DNA of 64,000 bases, taken from assembly GCA_034401795.1 (NCBI GenBank), contig CM067374.1, positions 95,850,446-95,914,445 on the forward strand, given 5' to 3'. How positions within the stretch are numbered: position 1 is the first letter of the stretch; each line of letters starts with the position of its first letter. Shown one piece after another: positions 37,823 through 49,424 of the stretch. Below the pieces are notes generated by a model. That model was not told the origin of the DNA, ran no database searches, and saw nothing but the letters and a program-made list of their open reading frames with translations. The translations under genes and the position numbers were made by a program. This stretch comes from Chaetoderma sp. LZ-2023a. Lineage: Eukaryota; Mollusca; Caudofoveata; Chaetodermatida; Chaetodermatidae.

Positions 37823-38300
37823 CAGGGTCGAACCTAGGACTCAGGAGCCCCTGTGCAAAGTATCTGAAATTCTTACCGGGGTGTGGGGGGTCCTTAGAAA
37901 TATTTATTAGGATCGCGAAAAAGCCATGGTCTAGTTTCGACCATAATGGTGATGGGGCCCCTTATCTCAGAGGGTTGTGAGATTTAGCCACATCAGTCTT
38001 ATTCAATACAGCTCAGAAATAATTTGGGATATTTTAAACGCAAAATGAAAAAAAAATCTCTTGTATATTTAGAACATGATTGGATTGGAAGACACAGCAA
38101 TGTCTTCCAATCCCATTGTGTTCAAAATATTTAGACGGACATTTTTTTTATCGTGTTCAAAATTGTTTTCTTTTTCCACAAAGGATAACCGACTTATGAG
38201 TTGGTCTATAGGTATGGCATCTTGAAGTTATGCATGGGCCCCAAAATTAAACCAAGCCCTGCGTAAATGCACTTGTTGGGCGGCCTTAAGTTCAGCCCTG
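37823..38300. mobile_element. hAT-like MITE, 478 bp, perfect 8-bp target duplication
   Basis: Inverted termini CAGGGTCGAACCTAGG (37823) and CCTTAAGTTCAGCCCTG (to 38300), flanked exactly by AATATACA on both sides (37815-37822 and 38301-38308). No transposase. A family-B-like foldback (GATTGGAAGACACAGCAATG / CTTCCAATCCC) is inside. Confidence 0.92.
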
Positions 38301-38534
38301 AATATACATTTGACACACAAAGCACCTTATTCAATAGGTATTAACTGGCATATTATGTGACAACCAGTTATCGATCTCCATCTCCTGAAACCATTGTGCC
38401 TTTGCAAGAGTTATATAGATACTGGACCTACTCATCCATTGGGAACACGCTGGGCAAATTAGTTTTCACAGGAAAGTTTTGACGGATTTTATATACCAGC
38501 AATTCTCTCCAATTTCGGTAGCTAGACCATTCAA

Positions 38535-38605
38535 GAAGTCCTCCTATCGCAGCAACAGCATCCAGTCAAATTAGTTTTAAAATATTCCACAGAATGTTTA
38601 TTAAA
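38535..38605. repeat. family B half copy
   Basis: CAGCAACAGCATCCAGTCAA and TTAGTTTTAAAATATTCCAC, with the usual right flank GTTTATTAAATATTAAACAC; the left arm is missing. A TGACGTCA is at 38692-38699. Confidence 0.6.
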
Positions 38606-39334
38606 TATTAAACACGTACAATTCGTACAGCGTGTCGGACTGTTAAGCGTTAAAAAGGGGTCATATAGAATCATTGATGACGTAATGATTATGACGTCAG
38701 CCTACACGTCACTTAGTTAATTATGATGTCAGATGATTGATAGATAAACTGGAAAGGTGAATTGGGTTCACAACATCTCCATAAGTGAAATACTTCGTGC
38801 ATGTCAGATCGCTGAAGCACTCTGAAAAATCTCTCTACCGCCGCTACACTATTCGCATAGCATATTATAATTAGTGTGATAACATTTACTCTAGATTATG
38901 AAATGATCTCTTCGTGTGATTACCAATATTATCACCACAAAGTCAATAGGTGATAGTGTGGAACATAGTGCCTCAAATATCCATCAATTAGGCTGGGGTA
39001 GTTTACAGTGGAAGATGATCCAGTCTTAGAACAGAAATGGCAGACTGCACGTAAATAATGTTGTTAATATGAACAGAAATGTCTAAGATCAAAGTACAGA
39101 ACAAGACAGTGGTCATAATCATGACAATCGGTGCTCAAGGGGTCAGTATCGCTCATCTGGAAATATTGGTCACTGGCTCAATCGAACAAAGCGTGATGGC
39201 CACTGGAAAAACTGTCCAATCTAATTTCTGTGAAGAATATATAGCCATGGTTTCTTTTAATTAGCTCAGTGGTTAATAAGTAGTCTTAAATATGATGTTC
39301 TGAGAAATTTTTAATGGTACTGGATGGAAAAGGT
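38606..39334. other. non-coding stretch
   Basis: Family-B right-flank sequence continues to about 38765 (GACGTCAGCCTACACG, CTGGAAAGGTGAATTG, also seen at 34590-34612). Beyond it nothing is recognised. Confidence 0.4.
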
Positions 39335-39484
39335 GTTTTTTTCGAAAACTAGGTCATCCAATTTGGCCGATTGGCTTCCCTTTGAACACACTTGATTCTC
39401 TATGCCCTAAGGATGCGTCCTGCCTAATGTAATTGGAATCGTCCCAGTGGTCCATGAGGTTAAAACATTTTAAATTACGTATTG

Positions 39485-41819
39485 CTTTAGGATTCAAGGA
39501 TTGCGGGCTGACATCCGCATACAGAGGCAACTCTGATTATGTCTAACCTTCTTCAAACAAGAAACTGTGTTCGACATGCTCGGACGACGCAACCTTGCCA
39601 GGAGCTTACCATAACTACGTGGAATGTACGTGGTCTGACTGCAACATCAAAGCGACAAACCTTAGGTGCATTCAAGAGACTAAAGTAGCTAAACACTCAG
39701 AGCAGCAACCTTAGGCCATATGCTAGTAGTCATGGAGCAAAAAACCAAGCCACATACCGGGTTTAAGCTTCGTAATCGGAACCAAGGGTCATTAGTTTTG
39801 GATACGTCACAGCGATCGTCTTGCATTCGTCGGCATGGCCATACCAACGTGAAAACCACCACCAATAAGTGTCGCATAGTCAACGCATATGATCCAACTA
39901 CCGGAAAAGCCAAAGAGGATTCAGCAATATTAGATTCCTTCTATGCAGAATTGAGCTCCGCCATTACAATCCCAGATAGATGGCAACTATTCGTGTGTGG
40001 AGAGTTTCAACTCCAAGCTGGGTTTAACTCAGCATTGCGGACAAGGGTTCAAGACTTGGCTTATGCATGGCATCGTATGGAAAGGGCACATGCAACAGCA
40101 ATGGAGACGCGCCGGTGGCATTCCTAATTTCCAATTGCTTATTTGCAACAAATACGCCTTTCAAACACCCATGCATCACCGGACAACATGGACTGGACAC
40201 ATTGCTGATCGCAAAGTCCCAAAAGCTTCTAAGGCTACAACAGCTGTCTTCAACCAAATAAACTTCATACTATGCAAGACAGAAGCAAAACCCGTACTTC
40301 GGGATGCTCGTTCCTATAGAAGCACATAGGTCAATTCTGACCATAAGCCTGTGATTACACGTCTTCAGATGAAACATCTTTACCTAATGTATAAACGTCA
40401 TACCAGGCAAGCGGGTACAGTCACCTACAACCCACCCAAGCGCATCAGGGACACTGATACAAAAAGGCCCTCGGTGAGCAGATAGGTAATATCGACGTCA
40501 GCTCCGATCAAAAAGGAAGCCCTAACCAAAATGATGAAATATATGGAATCATCAGCTACCAGCACTACATATGTTCTAAAAACAACCGAACTAGGCATAC
40601 TGACGACCCTCTAGTAGTAAAACTGTCAGCAGAGCAGAAAGCATTACGGCTGCACATCTATCAAAGTGGTCAAAGTGAAGACTGCACCAAATTACGCTGG
40701 GAATGCAGTAACATTCTGCGCCACATTAGTGAATGCTTAGAAGATCTTGCTATTCAACAAGCAGACTTCCTAGCAGATGAAATCACTGCCAAAGATGACT
40801 GTCATGAAATGTTTTGGGTATCCCAAGCTCTGAGAGTTACTGACCACACACCAACACTCACTGCACACAACTCTGAAGGATACTTTATCGGGAGTGACCA
40901 GGGCAAAGCCGAGGCGATTCGAGAATTATTCAAGGAGCAGTTCCCTGACCACGATGATGAGCCCTTGCTCCTGTTCTCTGAAGACCTCGGGCCATTACTA
41001 ACACAATTAAAACAGCAGAAGTTGAGAAAGCACATAAAGCCCTGAAAAATTGACGTGCATCTGAACCTGATCGCATGAGAAATGAACTATTCAAATATGC
41101 AAGTGACATTCTCCCAAAACCGATCATGCACCTAATCAATTCAGCTTATATGCACCACCTCTCCATCGACGCTGTATGCCAAGGTACCCTTATCGTGATA
41201 CCCAAGCCCAAGAAGCCATCCGCACGTCATGGGGAAGATAGCTTTCCAGTCCTGGAAGCTAGGGATTCGTAGATCAAAGATGCCATTGATAAAAAGACTA
41301 CGTTTATACAATGCAACCTGCATATCCTGAATGCTCTATAAATGTAACAGCTGGGAAGCTCCAAAGGCAGCACTAGACAAACTCGACACCTGCCACCACA
41401 AACCCCTATGCACCATCACTGGGCACTGATGGCCAGACAGCATAATTTCCAATGATGCACTATATAAGATGTGTAATACATCGCCGCTGTCTGTAAAGGT
41501 CGCCCTGCAAAGATCGCCCATGCTTGGCCATCTGCTAAGGATGCCAGAAAATACGCCAGCACAGAGAGCCTTGGAATTTGCCCTGTACTAGTCGGGGCAG
41601 GTAAATACAATGCCAGGAGAGGACGTCATTACATAAATCTGCTAAGCGTGCTACGAGGTGGCGTCAAGAAAACAGGACTCGGTACACTCAAGTCAAGAAT
41701 GGACCTGAGGAAGCTAAGGATTTCGGCTGAGGACAAGACACCGTGGGCAAAAGTGAAGAAGAACTGATTGCAGGTGTAGGATGTTTCTACTACTACAGCC
41801 GCAGACTACAATAATCATA
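39485..41819 (+). mobile_element. non-LTR retrotransposon (APE-type LINE), degraded
   Basis: An apurinic-type endonuclease starts with ITTWNVRGLTATSKRQTLR (39613) and continues through IQETK, FKLRNRNQGSL-like and DRWQLFVCGEF, with stops and frame changes; SDHKPVITRLQMKHLY marks its end (about 40330-40390). A linker with KLSAEQKALRL and the segment ALRVTDHTPTLTAHNSEGYF (40830) follow. The reverse transcriptase start (RASEPDRMRNELFKYA..., CQGTLIVIPKPKKPSA at about 41060-41225) then breaks off. The catalytic core is missing: sequence jumps at about 41270-41335 to a C-terminal zone (TCHHKPLCTITG, MLGHLLRMPENTPAQRALEF). An internal deletion and many stops make it inactive. A CR1/RTE-like affiliation is possible but not settled. 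Confidence 0.8.
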
Positions 41820-42116
41820 CGTTAGTATGTAAGATTTTGGCTGGAAAATGATCCAAGATGGCTGCCAAAACGTTTATCCAACAACTTCTAAACGGGAGAT
41901 TTTAAATCACCATACCCAATAACCTATATAAAACAAATTTCGGCTTCAAAATCCATCAAATAAAAAATCCAATAAGGACGTCAAGCACACTACATTTTGA
42001 GTGGGCCATGGCGGCTCAGTTTTTGGACCTATCAACTTCCATTGAACAAACCTTTACGGCCATTAGTCCCTAATTATACCTCCCAAATTTCGGCCCAATC
42101 AGTCCGGATGTTCTGG

Positions 42117-42375
42117 CCCGAGTAGTTAGGAGTGAGCGCTGGTAACTCAAAGGTTGACGATTCTCCTCCCGGCCATGCTGCCACGTTGTGTCCTTAAGCA
42201 AGGCGCTTCACTCTGCATTGCTCTAGTCCACTTATAGGTACCTACGAGGGCAGTGTAGATAATCTGAATCCATAGCTTACGGTGCAACCGACCTGAAAGC
42301 TCACTAAGGGAGAACAGGCTCAATGGCCAGAGGTAAGATGAAAGCTAGACTGTAAAATGTAAACTTATTTATTTT
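42117..42375 (+). mobile_element. tRNA-derived SINE (V-SINE-like), nested
   Basis: The head has an A-box-like TTAGGAGTGAGCGCTGG and a B-box-like GGTTGACGATTC. The conserved central domain ACGTTGTGTCCTTAAGCAAG / CGCTTCACTCTGCATTGC (42181-42220) is typical of widespread animal V-SINE or CORE-like elements. The end is A/T-rich. It interrupts a family-C copy; TTCTGG before and TTCTGC after may be a decayed target duplication. Confidence 0.75.
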
Positions 42376-42499
42376 CTGCAGCAAACGTTTTCGCGAAAAC
42401 TAGATCATAGTCGCGCCGAAGCATTTAGCCAATCAAGTTCTCTTGAACAAATTTGGTTTACTCCTTGTCATAGATGATATTTTCATGAGTTTTAAATAC

Positions 42500-42572
42500 C
42501 CCCTACCCTCCGCCCCCAACCCCCCCCCCCCCCCACCCCCCAACCCCCCACCCCCAACCCCCGCCCCCACAA
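42500..42572. repeat. C-rich (CCCCCA)n tract
   Basis: Polypyrimidine C-rich simple sequence inside the family-C copy. Confidence 0.85.
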
Positions 42573-42845
42573 GTGATTCTGAGAATAAGATTTTTAAAGA
42601 CGTTTCTGAAGATCGGCCAAAATCTATGAAGGCCATCATTCGATTTGGCCAATCGATTTCCTGTGAACAAACTTGGATCACTATGCCATAAGGATGCTTC
42701 CTGCCAAATACAATTCGAAATCAGCCTAGTGGTTCTTAAAGAAGACGTTGTTGACGGTCTGATACTGGAAGGATGATGGATGAACGGACGACTGATAATG
42801 GACGAGCGGATGGGAACCCATCACAAGCTCATCGATCCTCGACCA

Positions 42846-42998
42846 TGTCGGGGACTAGCTTAGGTCTGCGGGAATCCTGCAGAATAAATAATTAATTAAT
42901 CAATAATGAACTCAATTTTTAACAAATACATAACATTGTGCCGTTTATTCACATGTGGCCGTAAATGCTGACAACGGGCATTTCCCCATCTCTCTCTA

Positions 42999-43042
<44 letters not shown>

Positions 43043-43107
43043 CTTTCTCATCCACCCAGATGCCATGCGGCCTGCTGCACACACCTGATTGGCTGACAGC
43101 TGACAGT

Positions 43108-43157
<50 letters not shown>

Positions 43158-43218
43158 CTGGCGAAAGTTTTTTGTACTGGCCAGGTTGCTAATGCAGCTA
43201 CAGTTATCTTCCATGACA
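42846..43218 (-). mobile_element. LTR-like fossil, second lone copy
   Basis: It runs from TGTCGGGG to CCATGACA on the plus strand (TG...CA borders) and matches 13693-14013. It contains internal (CT)n (42990-43040) and (AG)n (43110-43155) expansions. An AATAAA on the minus strand is shared with the other copy. No internal region adjoins it and no clear target duplication is seen, so it is probably a solo LTR. Confidence 0.6.
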
Positions 43219-44515
43219 CGTGCCAATTTCAACATGACTTATTTATACATAAGTCATATTGGAATAGACAAGCGTCATAGAAAGATGACGCCTTAAATAC
43301 AGATTTATGTATTTATGATATTATCTATTGACATGTAAACCAAAATGTTTAGAACACTCCCTATTAATTGTTCATGAAATATTGCTAAAAAAGAAGAAAC
43401 ATGATGAAAATGTTAATTCTGCATTACAAAGAATGCGGACACTGACCTGTCCTGTGCCTAAGCATAGCTTAGAAACTTTACTATTTCCATATGTCTCGTT
43501 CACTAATATTCCTTTGGTCTCATTAGAAGATGCATTTGCCAAATACCCTAAATATAACATCTAATTATAACAGTCAAATATGAAAATGCACTAAGTGGCC
43601 TGTTATGAGCATAGACATAAGTTGGAGACCAATAGCGACTTTTGTTTTGGAGCAAAGAAACATACAGAGTATGTAGTCATTAACAAAGAATGAGTGATCT
43701 GATAGCAATTCACTGATTAATTGGTAGTCATTATCTCGTCATGGTGGCCATCACGTGCACAATTATTGTCCCCATGGCCCTGAAGGCGAAACATTCGCCC
43801 AGTCGCACAGCAGGCGTGGATACATGCATCAGCAAGCGCACGGGCCACCGTCGAGATAGGAATGCCCATCAATAGAAATTACTATCCTATAATCAACCAT
43901 TGAATTGGCCACCCACTGAGAAATGTTCAAAGAAAATGGTGTTAAAATGTCAGACTATGCAAAGGATTCACACGGTCAGAAAGTGCAACAATTAGCTAAC
44001 AACATATTTCACCACATATTTACCACCAGTCGCTTTCCTGTTTGAATACAGTACTAGAGATAGATCGTTCTTTGTGTAAAATTTGAATTAGCCTGTTATA
44101 AGTAAATTGTCTACACTAAATTATTACACGCATGGTGTATTTCCATAATACGTACTCATCGATCATCACTATTTTAATACACGTATGCAACAATGATGAG
44201 TTAAATATGCAGTGTTACACATCTTTTAAATCACATAAACATAACCATACTCAACTATAGTACATAATACCATAGTACCAATGGTACCAATATAAATAAC
44301 AAGAGGAGAAAATATAAAATGGCATAATAATGAATATTTAAATAAATTTTAAAACGTGTCATCCACAGCTATCAGATAAACCAGCTTTGAAACATCAAGC
44401 AATGTGTATTAAAATTCACAAATCAAAATGTCTCTTTTCTACCATCAAATACAGACAGAGACATTACTCCCATGACGTCTTGTGGAAAAGCGTGCACAAT
44501 TCCATAAAGTAGTCA
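43219..44515. other. non-coding stretch
   Basis: No recognised gene. A 78-codon plus frame (43328-43564) has protein-like composition but no domain and no coding context. Confidence 0.4.
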
Positions 44516-44534
44516 GTGTATACATGCGCAGACT

Positions 44535-44905
44535 ACAGCCTTTCCCTACGCACGCACCCAGGCATGCCAGCAAGCATGTACGTATGCATCAATGCACACC
44601 TGGCCGTTAGCACGCATGCACACCAGGCCATACGCCCGCCCGCACACCTGTCCATATGCACGCACGCACGCTCACAAGCCCACACGCATGCTCGCACGCC
44701 TGCATGCCCCTACATACGCACACCTGCCTGGATGCACGCACGCACACCTGCTGTACGCATGTATGCAAGCGCGCACACCTGCCCGTATACCTGCACGCAC
44801 GCATGCCTGCAAGCATATACATACACACACCTGCCCGTATGTACACACGCACACCTGCTTTTACGCACGCACGCACACCTGTTCATACCCATGCACGCAC
44901 TATGA
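44535..44905. repeat. CACG-rich minisatellite, left arm of an inverted duplication
   Basis: Degenerate units around GCACACCTGCCCGTA(T)GCACGC. Its reverse complement recurs at 49425-49745. Cys- and Ala-rich frames are artefacts. Confidence 0.85.
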
Positions 44906-45164
44906 TGAAATGTCTAACGCGATGCATAATGCATGACCATAACAGCTAGTAAATTTGTGATAAGGTTTCGTTAGGATTATTTCTAAACTGTAATATATTC
45001 CACTTATATTTACACTGTTTTGCACTCCGATTTGTGTATACATATTCCGATTATGTTGTGGAGTGTCTGTTGACCGGCTTATCTTCGGTAATTGCCCCAT
45101 GGAATGACTGGTTAGGTTATCTAGCAAGTCATTTCACAGTTAAAGGTTTGTAGCTGGTTTTCTG
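44906..45164. other. left-arm spacer with a family A trace
   Basis: ATGATGAAATGTCTAACGCG (44912) matches the reverse complement of 49398-49420. A family-A centre (GGAATGACTGGTTAGG / AAGTCATTTCACAG) lies at about 45100-45143. Confidence 0.55.
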
Positions 45165-45540
45165 TCGAGGTGTGGGTGGAACTTAGCCAGAACTGGGAGC
45201 GGCATAGCTAAAAATGGAAAGATCCATTAGCGCACTGAGGGCAATTGGATATTCCGTCATAATCGCTAGAACGTCAAGTTGCATGAATTGTATGTCTTTA
45301 CTATTTAATAAACAGTATGTAGAATAATTTGAAACTAAATTGACTGGGCGGTGTTGCAGCCATAAGCAGTAACATCGTCCAGTCAATTTGCTTTCAAAAT
45401 ATTCACCAATTTAGACGTATAGTTTTCTGGAAATCGCTAGCCACACGTATTACCAATCTTAAAAATTGCTATATTCCCTAACACAGTTTCAGGTGTATCG
45501 AAGTAAAACTCCCGGATTACTATAACGATCCATACATTCC
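45165..45540 (-). repeat. family B long copy, minus strand
   Basis: It reads in reverse the full family-B unit: GAGGTGTGGGTGGAACTTAG, GGCATAGCTAAAAATGGAAA, TTGTATGTCTTTACTATTTA, palindrome (GACTGGGCGGTGTTGC), CGTATAGTTTTCTGGAAATC. It is the inverted counterpart of 48955-49345. Confidence 0.8.
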
Positions 45541-46224
45541 ACTCATGACAAAAAATTGCAATGACTCAAAGTAGGCATACCCGAACTTAGCATTTGCCCA
45601 AGGCAATATTGGTAACAGCTGGATTAGTTGAACTACACGTTTCTCTATTCGCTAACACCCACCCCCACCCGCCCCACCCATCGTTATGAATAACAAACAT
45701 ATAGTCTGCTCAGAGCGGTGGGCCATATTCAACATTATCGATTTTCTTAGAGCCCTTTAATTTGGAATGGGTCGTTATCCAGGTCTCTCAGTCATTGGTA
45801 TAACTCCATGGGCTGCGTCAAAATTATAACTCTGGGAAAAGGCGAAAGTCACATTTGAACATTCTTTTAACGCTCATATGTTAAAACCATATTGTTAAAA
45901 CAGCTGCAGACAAAGAAAACATGAAAAACTAATTTCTTTACTTGAAACAACATTTTTTATTACAGCATTCCCCGTTGAAGGCTATAAGCCTATAATCTAA
46001 TAATTTATGGACTAAGCTTTTGATCATTTTTTGTTAAATCGAGCAATGACACTATAATTGAAATCATGGACAGGCTATGCACACGATGATCCAGAACTCG
46101 CCACAACGAGTCAACAATAGGAGCTGTACTGTAACGCAACTATTTGTCTTACAAAAAACATTTAATGTTATTTCATAGCTGTACTGTAACATATGTAAGC
46201 AGCATAATAATATACACAATATTT
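45541..46224. other. non-coding stretch
   Basis: Nothing recognised. Confidence 0.4.
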
Positions 46225-46365
46225 ACCTATTGAATGTCAATTTGCAGCCCAAGAGAAGGCTATATTTAAAGGTTTACCGCTGGAATGAAGGACTCTGTTA
46301 TCTACCCAGTCATTCCAGCTGTAAATTTTCAAAAAAAATAGCCTATTGGCCTGCAAATGTGTATT
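46225..46365. repeat. family A copy
   Basis: AATGTCAATTTGCAGCCCAAG arm, CCGCTGGAATGAAGG / CAGTCATTCCAGCTG centre, and TTGGCCTGCAAATG mirrored arm. Confidence 0.7.
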
Positions 46366-46524
46366 CCCCAAGACCACTACAGATGTGCGTTATAAATCAT
46401 TCAAATATCCCTATGAATACCGAGTCTGATAAATTGGGGTTCGATTGAAAAATACACGAATACAACTAGATATTTTTTCATTCCAAATAACTATACAGAG
46501 TTATACTGCGGGTATGCGTTTGAG

Positions 46525-46632
46525 GAGTGCACATACGGGCATGCGTGCGTATGAGCACGCATGTTGAGGTGTGTGTGCGTGAGTGCGTGCGTGCGTGTAC
46601 GTGCGTGCGTGCGTGTGTGTGTGGGAGCGTGT
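46525..46632. repeat. (GTGC)n/(GT)n tract
   Basis: Alternating GTGC, GTGT and CGTG words; simple sequence only. Confidence 0.85.
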
Positions 46633-46669
46633 GCAGGGGTGGGTTAGTAGTCCGTGGTAACAGAATGCT

Positions 46670-46860
46670 TATTATATAGTAAAACATACACTTCGTACAA
46701 CTGACAGACAATTCCATGTTCATGACGGGTGTGTACGTGCGTGAGCGCATTGGCACTATGGCAGCGACTGCATCCGTTCAAATTAGTTTAAAATATTGTG
46801 CACCCGCAAATCCGCACGTGCACCCACAAATCCACATGTGTGCCCGCAAATCTGCATGCT
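46670..46860. repeat. family B trace and a ~22-bp minisatellite
   Basis: Part of family B (ACAATTCC..., ATCCGTTCAAATTAGTTTAAA) is followed by three GTGCACCCGCAAATCCGCAC-like units at 46796-46860. Confidence 0.5.
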
Positions 46861-47155
46861 CGACTGTACATTTATATATGCCGATGCACAGTTATACATG
46901 CGGTCGAGTGCTGTGTTCGCGCTTACATGCAATCCTATAAAATGTCTCAAATTCAATACATTTTCTCACTACAATTTAAACAGCCCAATGGGACCGACGT
47001 GTATTTTATCTACATAGTAGTTAGAGAAGCCATAGGCGCTAAGAAGATTTGTACAGCTACAACCTTCACCAATAAAATGTGTATTAAAATAATAGGTTTA
47101 TCCTATAATCAATATGCCATGACATCAATGTCTCGAATGTAATTAAAATTTTGCT

Positions 47156-47873
47156 AGGTCACATGACCTGAAGCGGCATAAGACCCGATTCCATAGCAAT
47201 GAAGATAGCGAGAAGTACGAAGATGATAAGCCAATGGATTCGGAGAGTGAAACCTGTGATGACGCAACGGTATCTGAGAGCGATGATGCCTTAACGGAGT
47301 CTGAGAACGATGATGGTGAAGGTGATTATGAAAAGGAAGACATAGACAATAACTCAATGGAGTCTGAGAGCAATGATGATGATGAGGGTGATTATGAAAA
47401 AGAAGACATAGATAATGACTCAACGGAGTCTGAGAGCGATGAGGAAGGTGAAGATGAAAAAGATGTCATAGGCAATCGGGAGCTCTTCGCCATATTCCAA
47501 AATACTAAGCAGAACTTAGACACTGAAATTTAGACGATAAGGTTTAGACGATAAGGTTGGGGAGGCGAACATAGCCCTCAAAGGCATAGACAACGCGTCT
47601 ATTTCCGTATATGAGAATGCTTTAGTTACAAAGTGTACTACCATAATGCCCCAGTGGGGAAGATTACAGAACTCTACGCTCATTAAAATAATTCGTAGGG
47701 AAACAAAAGATTTTATCACCGAGGGGTACGCATACGATGAAGCAGTCTTCGCAGTGTTTCGCAAAAGGGAGTTTCTGATCACAGAGAACACAAGCAACTA
47801 TCTAGATGCCGACATTGACGATGATGATAATAATGGATCTGATACTGAAAGTATTGATATGACTGATGCGTAA
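47156..47873 (+). pseudogene. fragment of zinc-finger/acidic protein, degraded
   Basis: An open frame begins FARSHDLKRHKTRFH (about 47150-47194), the second half of a C2H2 zinc finger without its Cys pair. A long Glu/Asp/Ser-rich region follows, with three copies of an EGDYEKEDIDN-S-ESES unit (to about 47533). A second open stretch in another frame (about 47560-47873) carries IKIIRRETKDFITEGYAYDE and FRKREFLI and ends in an Asp-rich tail. From memory this C-terminal pattern (EA-DF..EGY-DEA-KRKFL) occurs in a poorly characterised zinc-finger protein family of marine invertebrates; I cannot confirm that here. The 5' truncation and broken frame suggest a retrocopy or decayed gene. GCTAG before 47158 could alternatively be a splice acceptor. 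Confidence 0.45.
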
Positions 47874-47944
47874 GGTATCAGTCTACCGTAGACTCGTGGA
47901 TCACCAGAACTTTGACTATTTGTTTATGCTAGTAACAGAAACTA

Positions 47945-47988
47945 CACACCCACCCGCCCGCCCGCCCGCCCGCCCGCACGCACGCACG

Positions 47989-48020
<32 letters not shown>

Positions 48021-48128
48021 CACACACGCACGCACGCACGCACATACGCTCGCACGCAAGCCTGTACGTACGTACGCCCGCCCGTACACCCGCAAGCCCA
48101 CATGCACGCACGCACGCACGCGCACGCA
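47945..48128. repeat. compound (CCCG)/(GGCA)/(CGCA) tetranucleotide tract
   Basis: Successive blocks of related tetranucleotides; all frames here are artefacts. Confidence 0.9.
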
Positions 48129-48299
48129 TGCGGTTGCATACCAATGTAGTTATTTTGAAAACTAAAACAAAAATTATATCCAATTGTATTTGGTGTATTT
48201 TGTATCTTTTCATTTTAACTGCTTTTGACTGAGCTGTTGCCATGAACATGATTTGCAAGTCCCAGGGTCTTCTTTACCCCCGTTGCAATGTCGTCAAAG

Positions 48300-48548
48300 G
48301 GCTCATTGTTAACCGTTCATGATGAAGACTGACAGAACCGGCTTATACAGTGGTCTTGAAGAACGTCCATTTGTAGGCTGAGACAAGAATAATTTTTGAA
48401 AATTTACCATAGGAATAAATGGTTCAATAACTGTGACAGTCATTTCAGCAGTAAATTTTCAAAATATTCTTGTCTCGGGCTGTAAAATGAACATTCAATA
48501 AACGAATATTTTAATTTTCTTGATCAAATTTGGCCATTAAAGGGATAA
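48300..48548. repeat. family A MITE, well-preserved copy
   Basis: ACGTCCATTTGTAGGCTGAG arm, TTTTTGAAAATTTACCATAGGAAT, then GACAGTCATTTCAGCAGTAA, TTTTCAAAATATTCTTGTCT and CATTCAATAAACG; bordered by GTTAACCG and GGCCATTAAAGGG. Confidence 0.75.
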
Positions 48549-48954
48549 AGTAAAACGAAAGAACGATTACATCATGGAAACAATGTTGCTGGAAACTGTT
48601 GCTGTCTTAGAGAAAACCTTTGCAGCAACATTTCTTTCGAAAAAACAGCAATACTTATTGTAAAAAGTGGAATGGAATTGAGTAATATACCGTTACAACA
48701 TCCGTATCATTACATGGAATAGAGGGATCCATTTAGCTATGCCCCACCCGCTTCTAGCTAAGCTCAGCCCCTGCTTTGCACCCGCTGGGGTTAATTTATA
48801 TACTTTGAACCCTGAATTCTCCCAGTTTCAAAATAACTGGGTACGTCATATGGATTTTGTCTCCATTGTTGCGCATGACCCGACCCAACCCGGTCCCACG
48901 CCTCTGAACAGTCTACAGCTGGTATACCGACTTTGAGTTAATACGTTTTAAATA
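48549..48954. other. non-coding with family B pieces
   Basis: GGAAACTGTTGCTGTC / AGCAACATTTC (about 48590-48635) and the left module TTTAGCTATGCCCCACCCGC (48730) are family-B pieces; no gene. Confidence 0.5.
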
Positions 48955-49345
48955 ACTGGAATGTACGGATCGTTATAGTGACCCCGGAGTTTTACTTCAA
49001 TCTTGTCGAAACTGTGTTAGCTATATTGCCAGTTTTTAAGATCGGTAATACGTGTGCCCAGCGGTTTGCAGCAAACTATACGTGTAAGCTGTTGAATATT
49101 TTGAAAGTAAATTGACTGGACGATGTCACTGCTTAAGGCTGCAACACCGCCCAGTCAATTTAGTTTCAAATTATTCTACATAATGTTTATTAAATAGTAA
49201 AAACATACAATTCGTCCAGCTTGACGATCTATTAAGCGATTATAACGGAATATCCAATTGTCCCTAGTGTGCTAATGGATCTTTCCATTATTAGCTATGC
49301 CCCTACCAGTTCTAGCTAAGCTCCACCCACACCTCGATCGTGTTG
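48955..49345 (+). repeat. family B long copy, plus strand (right arm of inverted duplication)
   Basis: Full unit: AACTATACGTGTAAGCTGTT, palindrome (GACTGGACGATGTC / ACACCGCCCAGTC), TAATGTTTATTAAATAGTAA, ATACAATTCGTCCAGC, then the next left module (GCTATGCCCCTACCAGTTC, CTCCACCCACACCTCGATCG). Confidence 0.8.
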
Positions 49346-49424
49346 CGTTTGCGGACCGAGAGAAGACCAGCCACGGACTTTTAACCATGAAATGACATCA
49401 CGTTAGACATTTCGTCATAGTGCG

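Larger units (their letters stand above)
39335..42840 (-). repeat. family C copy on minus strand, split by a LINE and a SINE
   Basis: Segments 39335-39484, 41820-42115 and 42376-42840 are consecutive, in reverse order, parts of family C (compare 27281-28552): roughly equivalent to 28140-28000, 27995-27720 and 27700-27390. The interruptions are a LINE (39485-41819) and a SINE (42117-42375), so both inserted after this copy. Confidence 0.7.

Noticed and set aside
42126-42175. tRNA gene
   Set aside because: The A- and B-box-like words belong to a SINE head with a conserved SINE core downstream; no cloverleaf with proper stems is evident.
43328-43564. 78-codon ORF with protein-like composition
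   Set aside because: No domain, no homologue known to me, isolated among repeats.
44516-44936. His/Thr/Cys-rich ORFs of 90-129 codons on both strands
   Set aside because: Products of the CACG minisatellite; composition follows the repeat and not codon use.
47916-48258. Cys/Arg/Ala-rich ORFs
   Set aside because: Generated by tetranucleotide tracts at 47945-48128.
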